This document shows, piece by piece, positions 17,360-25,939 of a DNA stretch of 52,846 nucleotides. Made by a program: the position numbers and the translations under genes. Under the pieces are notes generated by a model. The model was not told the origin of the DNA, made no database searches, and saw only the letters and a program-made list of their open reading frames with translations. Origin of the DNA: an uncultured Saprospiraceae bacterium. GTDB lineage: Bacteria > Bacteroidota > Bacteroidia > Chitinophagales > Saprospiraceae. Location: positions 1 to 52,846 of the forward strand of contig CAKZTD010000131.1 of the NCBI GenBank assembly GCA_937921595.1, read 5' to 3'. Numbering within the stretch: the stretch's first letter is position 1; the number at the start of each line of letters is the position of its first letter.

Positions 17360-18088
17360 TTATACTTTTTTAGCCATCTCTATTTTATTAAGCAATAGAG
17401 CAGCTTTCATCATAAAGTCATCATTCCGCGTACGGAATTCTTGATGAACCATTAATAATCTTACCGCATCAAGTGCAGCAGATTTAGGTTGTATTTGGTC
17501 AGATGCGATTGGATGAAGTCGGTAATTAAGATTGTTAGATCTCAAATTTCCGCCATCGAATTTAAATCCAATCACTTTAGCTAATTTATTTAAAGAGAAA
17601 AGATAATTGGTATCTTTAGTAATATCTTTTTGTAAATCATGGATATAATACCTACGAAAATCCACACCTGCTTTCTCACAAAGAAAAACATCTCGTCTTC
17701 CATCAAAGGTAACTACATCTTGAAAACGATATTTTCTAAGGACTTTCATAAAAAAGCCTTTCAAGTATCTTTTGGTGTTTCGAAGTTTCGCAAATTCTCG
17801 GTCAAGATCCATTTCACCAAGTTGATATTCTGGATCATAAGGACGAACTCTATTTGTTCTCATATTGACCACTTCTCTTACACGTTCTTTGGTATTTCCA
17901 AGTTCATCTACTTTTGAATAAACACTTACCATGTCGATATCGGTCGTATTATTAAAAGTCTCAATAAAAACTCGGTTAGTGTCCGTTTCAAAAACTAAAA
18001 GACAGACTTCTTTGATTGCATAAAAATTAGGGTAGCCTCCGTAAATGTTCCCGTATTTCAGCTCTAGGAATGCTATGTTTCTGTTCAC
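17360..18088 (-). CDS. divergent DEDD-exonuclease-like protein
   Basis: A 242-residue cytoplasmic protein. It is not a clear family member of anything I know, but three blocks appear in the order of DnaQ-type DEDD exonucleases. Block I is IAFLELKYG, where the expected D-x-E reads E-x-K. Block II is VTFDGRRDVFLCEKAG, with the aspartate of 'RRDVF' kept. Block III is KSAALDAVRLL, where the usual H-x-x-x-x-D context keeps the aspartate but has Lys in place of His. So the fold may be RNase H-like with altered metal ligands. Downstream of the M29 aminopeptidase gene (71-base gap), ending in its own terminator. Activity cannot be predicted. Confidence 0.7.
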   Translation of the reverse strand: MNRNIAFLELKYGNIYGGYPNFYAIKEVCLLVFETDTNRVFIETFNNTTDIDMVSVYSKVDELGNTKERVREVVNMRTNRVRPYDPEYQLGEMDLDREFAKLRNTKRYLKGFFMKVLRKYRFQDVVTFDGRRDVFLCEKAGVDFRRYYIHDLQKDITKDTNYLFSLNKLAKVIGFKFDGGNLRSNNLNYRLHPIASDQIQPKSAALDAVRLLMVHQEFRTRNDDFMMKAALLLNKIEMAKKV

Positions 18089-18159
18089 GATAATAAGTTA
18101 AAATTAAAAAAAGTAGTGTTATATTACTATATGGTTTCCAATAGCTAACGTAAAGGTAA

Positions 18160-19263
18160 TCATTCTACGAATAAAAATCTGCCGCTATCATAAATCTTCT
18201 CATCATCTGCATAAATTTCCCCTCCATTCATCATATTTCCGATCATATCCCAATGTATCGAGGACTGATTTTTCCCTCCTGCCTGTAAATAAGATTGACC
18301 AATTGCCATATGAACGGTGCCTCCTATTTTCTCATCAAAAAGAATATTCTTAGTGAAACGGTTAATATTGTAATTAGTTCCAATTGCAGCCTCTCCAAAA
18401 CGACGTGTCCCGTCAATTTCGAATATTTGATCTAAAAATGCTTTCCCTCGTTTCGCTTCCCACTTTTCTACATAACCATCTTTGACCCATAAAGTGACAT
18501 CTTCGACTTCATGCCCCATATAAACTGCCGGATAGCTAAAATTTATAACGCCATTAACCGAAGTTTCTACTGGCGAAGTATAAACTTCTCCAGAAGGCAT
18601 ATTGGTCTGTCCATCAGAATTTATCCAAGTCCGTCCTTTTGTTGAAAAACTGATATCAATTCCTTCTCCTTTATAACGGATATTTTCACGATTATTGAGT
18701 ACATCAACAATCTGTTGCTGAAATTTTCGAACATCCAACCATTTTTGAACCGGATCCGCCTCAAAAAGGTTACATGCACCGAAGACGAATTTTTCATAAT
18801 CCTCTAATGACATGCCCGCATTTTGCGCAGCAGCGATTGTTGGGTATTGACAAAGGTTACGCTTCATCTCCCGAGTTGCTGTTCTTTCAAAATATCTTTT
18901 AGAAATTGGCGCTGAAGCAGCTTTAGCGATTTTTACTTTTTCTGGATCGGCATCGCCTTCTCCTCTTAGGTTGAACGGTGCACGTATATAAAGATAGGCT
19001 TCGAATTCTTCCATGGCTTGCCGATACAAAGGAGAAATAAATTTAAGTTGATCTCCTTCAGCTTCTTCCATGAAGATTTTTCCCTTTTCTCTAAATTCTA
19101 AATCAACGACAGGCATTCCTCCAGCTTTCAAAGCTTCTCGATATACTTCTCTAATTAGGGGTTCGGCAAGAGTGGTGCTTTTTATATAAAGGCGGTCTCC
19201 TTTCTGGATTTCGAGGCAATAGTTTACCAGAAGATTTGCATATTTGCTTAAAATAGAATTCAT
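18160..19263 (-). CDS. M29-family aminopeptidase
   Basis: A 367-residue cytoplasmic metallo-aminopeptidase of the AmpS/PepS/T (M29) family, which removes N-terminal residues from peptides using two metal ions. Family features are present: N-terminal domain with KYANLLVNYCLEIQKGDRLYI, then the metal-binding C-terminal domain with glutamates in MPSGEVYTSPVE, and the histidines of GTVHMAIG and SSIHWDMIG. The length is slightly short against the usual ~400 but no ligand segment is lost. A short inverted repeat GTAGG/CCTAC at 19297-19314 lies in its leader. The start at 19263 (MNSILSKYANLLVNY) fits the family. Confidence 0.92.
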   Translation of the reverse strand: MNSILSKYANLLVNYCLEIQKGDRLYIKSTTLAEPLIREVYREALKAGGMPVVDLEFREKGKIFMEEAEGDQLKFISPLYRQAMEEFEAYLYIRAPFNLRGEGDADPEKVKIAKAASAPISKRYFERTATREMKRNLCQYPTIAAAQNAGMSLEDYEKFVFGACNLFEADPVQKWLDVRKFQQQIVDVLNNRENIRYKGEGIDISFSTKGRTWINSDGQTNMPSGEVYTSPVETSVNGVINFSYPAVYMGHEVEDVTLWVKDGYVEKWEAKRGKAFLDQIFEIDGTRRFGEAAIGTNYNINRFTKNILFDEKIGGTVHMAIGQSYLQAGGKNQSSIHWDMIGNMMNGGEIYADDEKIYDSGRFLFVE

Positions 19264-19375
19264 TTTTCTTTAACCGGTATTTGTCCTTTTTTCATGGTAG
19301 GCATAATTACCTACTCCAAATCTTTAATAGCTTTGTCTTGTTACTTAAAGCATAATAATTTTCAAAAGAAAGTTA

Positions 19376-20641
19376 TTATGACCAGTGTTTCACTTGGTAA
19401 GGATAACGAATTTCGTATAAATCTTTTACTAATGTGGTAAGTTTTTCACGAAAAACGTTAATATTCTCTTTTTTCAAGGCTGAAATGAAGACATTATCGT
19501 GCTCGTATCGATTTTTCAGCTTTTCTTTTAGTTCTCCTTCCAAAGTTGTTCTAGTTTCTTCATCTACATAATCATCGAAATATTTATCGCGATACATATC
19601 CATTTTATTAAAAATCATCATCGTTGGCTTCTCAATCACGCCAAGATCGGTGAGTGTTTTATTGACCGTTTGAATGTGATCATCAAATTGAGGATGAGCG
19701 ATATCTACGACATGCAACATCAAATCGCTTTCTCTAACTTCATCCAATGTGGATTTAAAACTCTCCACTAAATGATGCGGCAATTTTCTAATAAATCCTA
19801 CCGTATCAGAAAGCAAAAAAGGCATGGAACCAAAGACGACTTTTCTAACCGTCGTATCGAGTGTAGCGAATAATTTATCTTCTGCAAAAACTTCAGATTT
19901 ACTGATGACGTTCATCAAAGTAGATTTCCCAACATTCGTATATCCAACTAAAGAAACCCGAATCATATTCCCTCTAGTCTTCCGACGTGTCACATTCTGC
20001 TGATCGATTTTTTCTAATTTCTTTTTTAAGAAAGCAATCTTATCTCGAATGATCCGTCTATCCGTCTCAATCTCTTTCTCCCCTGGTCCTCTCATTCCGA
20101 TACCCCCTCTTTGTCTTTCCAAGTGAGTCCAAAGCCCTCGAAGTCTTGGAAGCATGTATTGCATCTGAGCTAATTCCACTTGCGTCTTCGCTTGAGCGGT
20201 CTGTGCCCGACTAGCAAAAATATCTAGGATCAAACTAGAGCGATCTACGATTTTCACTTTAAGGTGCTCTTCAATTATATTGGTCTGCTTCCCAGTTAGA
20301 TCATCATCAAAAATCACCAGACTAACCTCTTCGTGATTTTCAATATATCTTAGAATCTCATCCAATTTTCCCGAACCAACAAAAGTTCTTCGATCAGGCT
20401 GAGAAAGCTTTTGTACAAACCGCTTTGATGTTTTTGCACCTGCTGTTTCTGCTAAAAATTCTAATTCATCCAGATACTCTTGCACCAATTCTTCTGACTG
20501 ATTCTGCTGAATCACTCCGACCAAAACTGCATACTCCGTTTTTTTCTTTAAACCTACTCGCTCTTTCTCTCCTAATTTCCAATCGTTATTACTTTCTTTA
20601 TTTTTATTCTTTGTCTTATGTCTACTGTTTTTCAATGCCAT
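19376..20641 (-). CDS. hflX: ribosome-associated GTPase HflX
   Basis: HflX binds the large ribosomal subunit and splits or rescues stalled ribosomes. The N-terminal HflX domain (residues ~30-190) contains KRFVQKLSQPDRRTFVGSGK and the glycine-rich RQRGGIGMRGPGEKEIETDRR. The G domain follows with GYTNVGKSTLMN (G1), DTVGFIRKLPHHLVESFKSTL (G3 and switch II) and NKMD (G4). The length of 421 residues is standard. The N-terminal ~25 residues are Lys-rich and could be an extension; MALKNSRHKTKNK is the only sensible start. It is next to the EnvC-like gene with a gap of 89 bases, so cotranscription is possible. Confidence 0.96.
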   Translation of the reverse strand: MALKNSRHKTKNKNKESNNDWKLGEKERVGLKKKTEYAVLVGVIQQNQSEELVQEYLDELEFLAETAGAKTSKRFVQKLSQPDRRTFVGSGKLDEILRYIENHEEVSLVIFDDDLTGKQTNIIEEHLKVKIVDRSSLILDIFASRAQTAQAKTQVELAQMQYMLPRLRGLWTHLERQRGGIGMRGPGEKEIETDRRIIRDKIAFLKKKLEKIDQQNVTRRKTRGNMIRVSLVGYTNVGKSTLMNVISKSEVFAEDKLFATLDTTVRKVVFGSMPFLLSDTVGFIRKLPHHLVESFKSTLDEVRESDLMLHVVDIAHPQFDDHIQTVNKTLTDLGVIEKPTMMIFNKMDMYRDKYFDDYVDEETRTTLEGELKEKLKNRYEHDNVFISALKKENINVFREKLTTLVKDLYEIRYPYQVKHWS

Positions 20642-20730
20642 AGGAATTATTTTAATGATTTGTAAAACGGTAAAATTGTCAGGGATTCAAGAATCGAGAG
20701 TCATTGATCCTTGGCTTCTTCACCACTTGT

Positions 20731-22077
20731 TTATTTCCTCGCAATCCACTTCGCTGGATTCAATCGTTCTTTATCTCGCCATACTTCAAAATGCACCTGA
20801 GAAATATTTCCCTTTTGACTGGCAACACCGATGGCTTGTCTAGTAACTACTCGATCATCTTTACTTACAAAAACTTCTTTAAGGTTTGAATATACGGTAT
20901 AATAATCACCATGTTTTATAATTAGCATATTATCGTAACCTGGGATAAATTGTATGCCAACAATGACGCCTTCAAAAACGGCTCTCACCTGTGCATTAGC
21001 ATTTGTTTGAATATCAATCCCATTATTGGTGATTTGTATTTTCTTTAGTGTTGGATGTGGTTGTTTTCCAAATCGCTTGATAATCACACCATCAATTACC
21101 GGCCAAGGTAAACTTCCTCTGTTTGAAACAAACCCGGAGGAAGAAACACTGGATTCCGGAGTTCTGGTAGGCCTCGTATTTCTAGTTTGATTACTTGTAT
21201 TATTTTGATTCGTTGAAGAAGAAGGTTTAGAACTATTGGCTTTTGCCAAGGCTTGGTCTCTTGAACGTTCTCGTTTTCGAGTAGCAGCGATTTCCTTTCG
21301 GATCACCTGTTCGATTGCATTGTTTAAGGCATTGTGCGCATTACGTTGTTTATTTAAATCCTTTTTAAGTCTGTCCTCATCATTTTGCAATGATTCTAAC
21401 ATTGCCGACTTGTTATTTAGTTCCTCAGCAAGTAAAGTTTTTTGTTCTTCGGTATCCGAGAGTAGTATTTCTTTCTCTTGTTTACGCTCATCTAATAAGG
21501 TCATTTTTTCTTTAAGGCTCTTTTGCGTTTCAACAACTGAGATAGCTTGTCTCTTTCGATAAGCATTAAACTGTTTGAGGTATTGCCACCTTTGAAAAGC
21601 CTGATTAAAATCGCCTGCTGAAAACAAGAAGAGCAAATTACTATTATTCATTTTTTGCTTGAGTGCATTTCGAGCAAGAATACCATATTCTTTTTCTAAC
21701 CTTGCCATGTCTTCTTCCAGAGAGAACACTACGTTACTGGTTCTTTCGAGACTAGTTTCCGCATATTCTAATTCAGCATTAAGCGTTTCGATAAGTTCTT
21801 CTCTAGCATCGACTTGTCGTTGAAGTGCCAAGAAGCGATCTAATGTTGCCACTCGATCTTTTGATGTCCGGTGTAATAGATTAGAAGTTGACTTGATTTC
21901 CTTCAATAATTTTTTGCGTTTGTTTTCCAGATTTTTTCGGGATTGTCCAAAGGCAGTGGAAAAAGAAAAAAGGATAAGAAAGAGGCAAGACAGCAGTAGT
22001 TTAGAGTATATTAGGAATTTAGCATTCGGTCTCCAAACGCCAATTTTTCGATTATACATCAGTTCAAAAATCCTCAT
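20731..22077 (-). CDS. EnvC-like LytM/M23 domain protein (murein hydrolase activator)
   Basis: A periplasmic protein with signal peptide (FLIYSKLLLSCLFLILFSFSTAFG), a long coiled coil (residues ~50-270, many E/K/L heptads), a Ser/Thr/Asn-rich linker and a C-terminal LytM domain (~350-448). The zinc-binding residues of active M23 peptidases look altered: the H-x-x-x-D site reads NNGID, the 'YAH' position reads YSN, and the H-x-H site reads QVHFE. So it probably activates amidases, as EnvC does, rather than cutting murein itself. The frame is open back to 22230, overlapping the DUF4292 stop; I choose MRIFEL at 22077, and MYNRK at 22059 is an equal alternative. DUF4292 followed by an M23 gene is a common Bacteroidota order. 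Confidence 0.85.
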   Translation of the reverse strand: MRIFELMYNRKIGVWRPNAKFLIYSKLLLSCLFLILFSFSTAFGQSRKNLENKRKKLLKEIKSTSNLLHRTSKDRVATLDRFLALQRQVDAREELIETLNAELEYAETSLERTSNVVFSLEEDMARLEKEYGILARNALKQKMNNSNLLFLFSAGDFNQAFQRWQYLKQFNAYRKRQAISVVETQKSLKEKMTLLDERKQEKEILLSDTEEQKTLLAEELNNKSAMLESLQNDEDRLKKDLNKQRNAHNALNNAIEQVIRKEIAATRKRERSRDQALAKANSSKPSSSTNQNNTSNQTRNTRPTRTPESSVSSSGFVSNRGSLPWPVIDGVIIKRFGKQPHPTLKKIQITNNGIDIQTNANAQVRAVFEGVIVGIQFIPGYDNMLIIKHGDYYTVYSNLKEVFVSKDDRVVTRQAIGVASQKGNISQVHFEVWRDKERLNPAKWIARK

Positions 22078-22108
22078 TATACTATGGCATAACTCCGGTT
22101 TTTGAACT
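22061..22108. repeat. stem-loop at the start of the EnvC-like gene
   Basis: AGTTCAAAAA at 22061-22070 pairs exactly with TTTTTGAACT at 22099-22108. If translation begins at 22059, this hairpin sits directly in the leader and covers the alternative start at 22077. Confidence 0.4.
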
Positions 22109-22165
22109 TTGTCTAAGCAAAAAATTGTCAGTTTTCGATTCGAAGCCCAAATACCCAACATGCTC

Positions 22166-22969
22166 TTAATCGATACGTTTATATTTTTTTGGAATTTCAA
22201 ATCGAATGTTCTTTGGTACGTTAAGTTCAAGTTTAGAAAATTTTATCTTGATTTCTACGTCTCCTCTTTCGGGAGTTGTCATATTATAGGTTCGAAAATA
22301 CGAAAATTTCGGATAATCATCTTCTCCATCTGATCGATCCATTGCCACTTGAAGCATTTGTCGTTCATCATCAGGTATGAAATTCATCGCTGTCAAGAGA
22401 TAATTGATTCCTTCTAAACGGTATTCACTTTTAAAATGTTCGGATTCTCCAGTCAAAGAATATTCGCCTTCGTCAATCGAAGATTTAAGCGGTGTCCCTG
22501 CGAAGAATACGGGATTTCCTAGCAGCATTTCCTGGAGTAAATCAAAGGTAGATAAGTCAGCTGCTGTTCGTTGTGGAAGATTAAATCGATCTTCTATTTT
22601 TTCAATACTGCTGATAAAATACTCTTTATTGATTCGGTCGATTAGAAAAAAACTATCGGGTGTTATTTTGAGTCTGATTGCTTCGACGGTAGTTTTTTTG
22701 ACATTGAGCCAGATGATGCTGTCTTTTATGTATCGAAAATTAGCTGTAAACTTTATAGACTCATTATCGTCCTTATAATTGATTTTTGCTTTGGCACTGA
22801 GATAGTCTGCTTCGATCTTATTTGAAGCTAGTTTTTTTAATAAAAACTTAGAGGATCGTTTTTTTAATACAATAGATTGACCGGCTCGCTTTCCGGTCTT
22901 ACAGGAAGGAAGGAGTAATATTGAAAAAATCAGCGTCGCAAATAGAACGTGTAATCTGGCAATTTTCAT
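22166..22969 (-). CDS. DUF4292 lipoprotein
   Basis: A 267-residue predicted lipoprotein: hydrophobic signal and lipobox LLPSC with the Cys near residue 23. The mature part fits DUF4292, with ASNKIEADYLSAKAKINYKDD, FRYIKDSIIWLNVKK, RINKEYFISSIEKIEDRFNLP and LLQEMLLGNPVFF as typical blocks. The fold is thought to be LolA/LppX-like, which suggests lipid or lipoprotein handling at the outer membrane; that is inference. It precedes the EnvC-like gene with little space, so both are likely one transcript for envelope maintenance. Confidence 0.9.
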   Translation of the reverse strand: MKIARLHVLFATLIFSILLLPSCKTGKRAGQSIVLKKRSSKFLLKKLASNKIEADYLSAKAKINYKDDNESIKFTANFRYIKDSIIWLNVKKTTVEAIRLKITPDSFFLIDRINKEYFISSIEKIEDRFNLPQRTAADLSTFDLLQEMLLGNPVFFAGTPLKSSIDEGEYSLTGESEHFKSEYRLEGINYLLTAMNFIPDDERQMLQVAMDRSDGEDDYPKFSYFRTYNMTTPERGDVEIKIKFSKLELNVPKNIRFEIPKKYKRID

Positions 22970-22986
22970 AAGCTATTATAAGTGCT

Positions 22987-23097
22987 GTTGAAAAAATAAA
23001 ATTTTCATTTAAGTCTTCCATGTTAAAAAAGATTACACTCCTTTCAGTCATTCTTCTTATTTTAAAGAATGAAAAACTGAAAATTTATTTTTCCAAC
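22987..23097. repeat. long imperfect inverted repeat
   Basis: GTTGAAAAAATAAAATTTTC starting at 22987 pairs with a segment ending at 23097 with two or three mismatches over about 20 bp. Inside, CATTCTT/AAGAATG at 23049-23071 makes a second small stem. Function unknown; a leader or small-element remnant are both possible. Confidence 0.4.
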
Positions 23098-23261
23098 TTA
23101 TATAAAACGATAAAGATAAGGTGATTAATTGTATGGGTAGAAGTTTTTGGGATTTTATTTTGTTTGGATACAGAGTACACAAAGAGTCATTAAGTTAGAA
23201 TGAGTTTTACTTTTGGGGATTAGGTCGAAAATAAGAGGATACTAAAGGATATTCATCCTTG

Positions 23262-23293
23262 GCAACTTGACCACTTCGTAACTTGACTACTTG
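23262..23293. repeat. 16-bp tandem repeat, octamer-phased (site B)
   Basis: GCAACTTGACCACTTC is followed directly by GTAACTTGACTACTTG; 13 of 16 positions agree. On the minus strand every eighth base starts an AAGT unit (AAGTAGTC, AAGTTACG, AAGTGGTC, AAGTTGCC). It lies just beyond the terminator of the padR-pspC operon. Confidence 0.55.
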
Positions 23294-23306
23294 GCTAAAA
23301 AAGTAA

Positions 23307-23330
23307 GGCCCCAGCCGAGCGACTGAGGTC
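23307..23330 (-). terminator. terminator of the padR-pspC-GIN operon
   Basis: On the minus strand GACCTCAG pairs with CTGGGGCC around the loop TCGCTCGG with one mismatch, and a run of T follows within a few bases (CTTACTTTTTT). Confidence 0.7.
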
Positions 23331-23383
23331 TTCTAAAATCAACTAATCAAATAAAGTATTATCTTTTAATTTTTTATATTTTT

Positions 23384-24769
23384 CTATTCGTGATCGGTTA
23401 CATTTTTTTCAAAAATTTTAGGAGAACCGTCATTACTTATTCGAGCTCCAGCATCTTTAAAAGTCCATAGCGAATCAGAAACAGCAATAGAAGCTCTACT
23501 TGAAATGCCAGCTTTGATATCTGCATTTTTCACCTGATATCTATCGGCTTCTAATTTTGAACTTTTCCCTAATACAGATTCTAAATATTGACCTTCTCCC
23601 CTAAGGATTACTTTCCCTCTTCCTGCTTGCCTGACACTTAATGAATCTATATTTGCCAATACATTCAGAACAGATTTTCCATCATGTTTGACCTTCATTG
23701 CTTTCTGAGTAAACCCTTGGATTTTTACATCTCCAGTGTTTTTAGTATCGATAGATTTTAATTCTGGTAAAGTGATCGTTATCCTTACCGGAGAAGAATG
23801 ATAATCATTATTAAAATTGATATTCAATGTTTTTTGCAATTGCACTATTTCAACTTTATCCAAATAATGAGGTCTCCCTGACATGGCTATTTTAAAGGCG
23901 GTTCCTTTTTCTACCGTCACATTAAGATCGCCATCGATTTGTAAGTTTTCAAAATCTTTAAATTGAAATTCGTCGCTACGCTGAGACTTTCTGATGAAAT
24001 TCGGATTAATTAATCCTTTGGATTCCATCAACCAAGTTTGGTTATCTTCAAAGCGTGGATAGTCTTGATCCCGATTGATTTCAAAATGATTAGCTATATT
24101 TCTTATCCTTTCTTGAAGATGAATATATTTTCCATCAGGCACTTTCAGTGTCAACTCGACTTGTTGATTCCGCCATTTTTCACCTTTTGGAAACTCAATA
24201 ATTCGAGGCATAGTAATTACATTATCTTCAATCTTTAAAGTATAAGCAATACTTCCTGCCAGCCTCAAAGCTTCTTGTTCCGTCTTACCTCTTGCATAAA
24301 TTTCTTGAACTAATTCAAACTGCTCCCCTTCAGCTTTTTCTACATTAAAATGTACATGTCTTGAGATTAACTTCTTGTCTGATATTTTTAAATGTCCGAA
24401 TCTAAACGCTGCACTCCGATATGGATCTGAATCTACATTTAGAAAAATAGTATCTGATGTGATTGCACTTAAATCTATTTCCTCTAGACGCTCTGCATGG
24501 CTACTAAATTGTGATCCTTGATAACTTCCGACCGCAAAGAAGCTGATAACATTTATAGTAAAGAAGGCCCATATTCCAGCTTTGAAATTTGGGCTGGTTC
24601 GAGTTTTGAAAACATGTTTTGAAATAAACATGATCAGTGATAATAATGGTACACCTATAATCGTCAAGACATTTACCGCGCCAAGGAAGGAAAGTACTTT
24701 TGATCCGGCAAAGAAGTAGTTCGCATAAGGGAGTGCAATAAAAAAACTGATTATTGACATAATCCACAT
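23384..24769 (-). CDS. GIN-domain (DUF2807) membrane protein: C-terminal part of a frameshifted PspC-GIN protein
   Basis: The isolated frame gives 461 residues: two or three hydrophobic segments at the start (IISFFIALPYANYFF, VNVLTIIGVPLLSLIMFI, AGIWAFFTINVISFFAVG), then a periplasmic part with a ~200-residue GIN domain of beta-helical repeats (FENLQIDGDLNVTVEKG ... DVKIQGF ... KVILRGEG). The frame is open upstream without a stop as far as the A10 tract at 24937-24946. There it joins the PspC frame if one base is added, giving a protein of about 728 residues spanning 23384-25569. The ATG at 24769 lies inside a hydrophobic segment and is probably not a real start. See the companion entry at 24865. 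Confidence 0.8.
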   Translation of the reverse strand: MWIMSIISFFIALPYANYFFAGSKVLSFLGAVNVLTIIGVPLLSLIMFISKHVFKTRTSPNFKAGIWAFFTINVISFFAVGSYQGSQFSSHAERLEEIDLSAITSDTIFLNVDSDPYRSAAFRFGHLKISDKKLISRHVHFNVEKAEGEQFELVQEIYARGKTEQEALRLAGSIAYTLKIEDNVITMPRIIEFPKGEKWRNQQVELTLKVPDGKYIHLQERIRNIANHFEINRDQDYPRFEDNQTWLMESKGLINPNFIRKSQRSDEFQFKDFENLQIDGDLNVTVEKGTAFKIAMSGRPHYLDKVEIVQLQKTLNINFNNDYHSSPVRITITLPELKSIDTKNTGDVKIQGFTQKAMKVKHDGKSVLNVLANIDSLSVRQAGRGKVILRGEGQYLESVLGKSSKLEADRYQVKNADIKAGISSRASIAVSDSLWTFKDAGARISNDGSPKIFEKNVTDHE

Positions 24770-24864
24770 AATAGATAATCCAATAATCAGCGCAAATCCT
24801 ACTATAAAAATTATAGGTCTTCCAACTTTCGTAAATACGGATAGTACTTTTGAAATTGCAAACC

Positions 24865-25569
24865 CTAACAGTGATATCCCTTTCTTAATGGTAGCTCCAA
24901 TTCCGAATGACTTCTTAGATCCAGTCGCTCCAGCTCTTTTTTTTTTGATTGGAAATCGCTACCAAAGCTTTCCATTTTTTCTGAAAAAGAATCCATCTCC
25001 TCTTCGACTATCTTTCCTATATTGGAAACATTAATTTTTTGACCACGCATCGATAATCTATCGCCTGCTGTTTCTGCTTTCGGTACAATGACCCACATAA
25101 TGATATAGGCCGGGATTCCTAAACCTCCGGAAATCGTAAAAACGATCCAAGCGATTCGAAGCCATACCGGATCTTCAATTCCAAAGTATGCTGCTAAACC
25201 AGAACATACTCCACCAACAACTTCATCATCTGGATTTCTAAAAAGACGCTTTCCCGTTTTATATTTACGCTTAGTCTTTTCTTCAAAGATCGGTTCCTCA
25301 TCCAATGGCTCAGCACCAAAGTCTTCGGGTGTCCCCATAATCGCAATCGCATTTTGAATGTCCTTGCTCGTAACTATTGGCCGACCACTTAACTGATCCT
25401 GAAATAGCTCCGCCATCCTTGCCTCAATATCTGCTGTAATTTCTTCGTACCCTTCAGAGTCACGGAAGTGATTGTGAATGGAAGTCAAGTAATTACTCAA
25501 ATGTGCGTAAGCGTCTTCGTCAATGGTGAACGGATAACCTCCCAAGTTGATGTTGAATACTTTATTCAT
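24865..25569 (-). CDS. PspC-domain protein: N-terminal part of a frameshifted PspC-GIN protein
   Basis: The frame yields 234 residues. Residues ~1-95 form the Bacteroidota-type N-terminal region (INLGGYPFTIDEDAYAHL, ADIEARMAELFQDQLSG). Residues ~105-170 are the PspC domain (LFRNPDDEVVGGVCSGLAAYFG, then a membrane segment IAWIVFTISGGLGIPAYIIMWVIVP). The last ~25 residues after SKKK are out of frame and lack family character. Adding one A to the A10 tract restores SKKKRAGATGSKKSFGIGAT and reads on into the GIN frame. The start overlaps the padR stop by 4 bases (ATGA), so the genes are translationally coupled. PspC proteins relate to envelope stress; the exact role here is inferred. Confidence 0.85.
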   Translation of the reverse strand: MNKVFNINLGGYPFTIDEDAYAHLSNYLTSIHNHFRDSEGYEEITADIEARMAELFQDQLSGRPIVTSKDIQNAIAIMGTPEDFGAEPLDEEPIFEEKTKRKYKTGKRLFRNPDDEVVGGVCSGLAAYFGIEDPVWLRIAWIVFTISGGLGIPAYIIMWVIVPKAETAGDRLSMRGQKINVSNIGKIVEEEMDSFSEKMESFGSDFQSKKKELERLDLRSHSELELPLRKGYHC

Positions 25570-25904
25570 TGTTGTTGATAGTTTTTAGTGGATTCAGAGA
25601 CTGCATGAACTAATTGATTCCAAGTTCCCATAAGGCCTTTCAAAATTTCTTTTCCTTCTTCTGTTATGTGAAAATATTTTCTTGGAGGACCGGAAGTTGA
25701 TTCCTTCCAGGTATAGTGCAATAGTCCAGCATTCTTTAAGCGTGTAAGCAAAGGATACAATGTACCTTCCTTGATGATCAGTTCTGCATCTTTCAATTTT
25801 GCCAGAATATCAGAAGGGTATGCTTCTCCTTCTGATATAATCGAAAGGATACACAGTTCCAAAACCCCTTTTCTCATCTGTGCCTTTGCATTTTCTAACT
25901 TCAT
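25566..25904 (-). CDS. PadR-family transcriptional regulator
   Basis: A 112-residue winged-helix protein: KGVLELCILSIISEGEAYPSDILAKLKDAELIIKEGTLYPLLTRLKNAGLL is the wHTH with the EGTLYPLL recognition region typical of PadR, followed by the wing (WKESTSGPPRKYFHITEEGKEIL) and a short dimerisation helix. In Bacteroidota padR often heads an operon with pspC, as here. The promoter fits the TTG-N20-TATCTTTG pattern, and a strong palindrome lies on its -33 box, so the protein probably represses its own operon and is released by an unknown envelope or small-molecule signal. Confidence 0.93.
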   Translation of the reverse strand: MKLENAKAQMRKGVLELCILSIISEGEAYPSDILAKLKDAELIIKEGTLYPLLTRLKNAGLLHYTWKESTSGPPRKYFHITEEGKEILKGLMGTWNQLVHAVSESTKNYQQQ

Positions 25905-25908
25905 AACT

Positions 25909-25939
25909 CAAAGATATAAAAACTTACAGTACTATGCAA
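25909..25939 (-). promoter_or_regulatory. promoter of padR-pspC-GIN, apparently leaderless
   Basis: On the minus strand, TTG at 25939-25937, a 20-base spacer and TATCTTTG at 25916-25909 match the Bacteroidota consensus TTG-N19-21-TAnnTTTG. The ATG is at 25904, only 4 bases beyond the -7 box, so transcription should begin at or next to the start codon. Confidence 0.6.

Larger units (their letters stand above)
22970..23383. other. intergenic region with hairpin, repeat B and terminator
   Basis: A 414-base stretch with no gene. It holds a long imperfect hairpin (22987-23097), a 16-bp tandem repeat (23262-23293) and the terminator of the padR-pspC operon (23307-23330). Confidence 0.6.

Noticed and set aside
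22078-22230. Start of the EnvC-like gene at 22230
   Set aside because: It would overlap the DUF4292 gene by 65 bases and put ~70 residues before the signal peptide.
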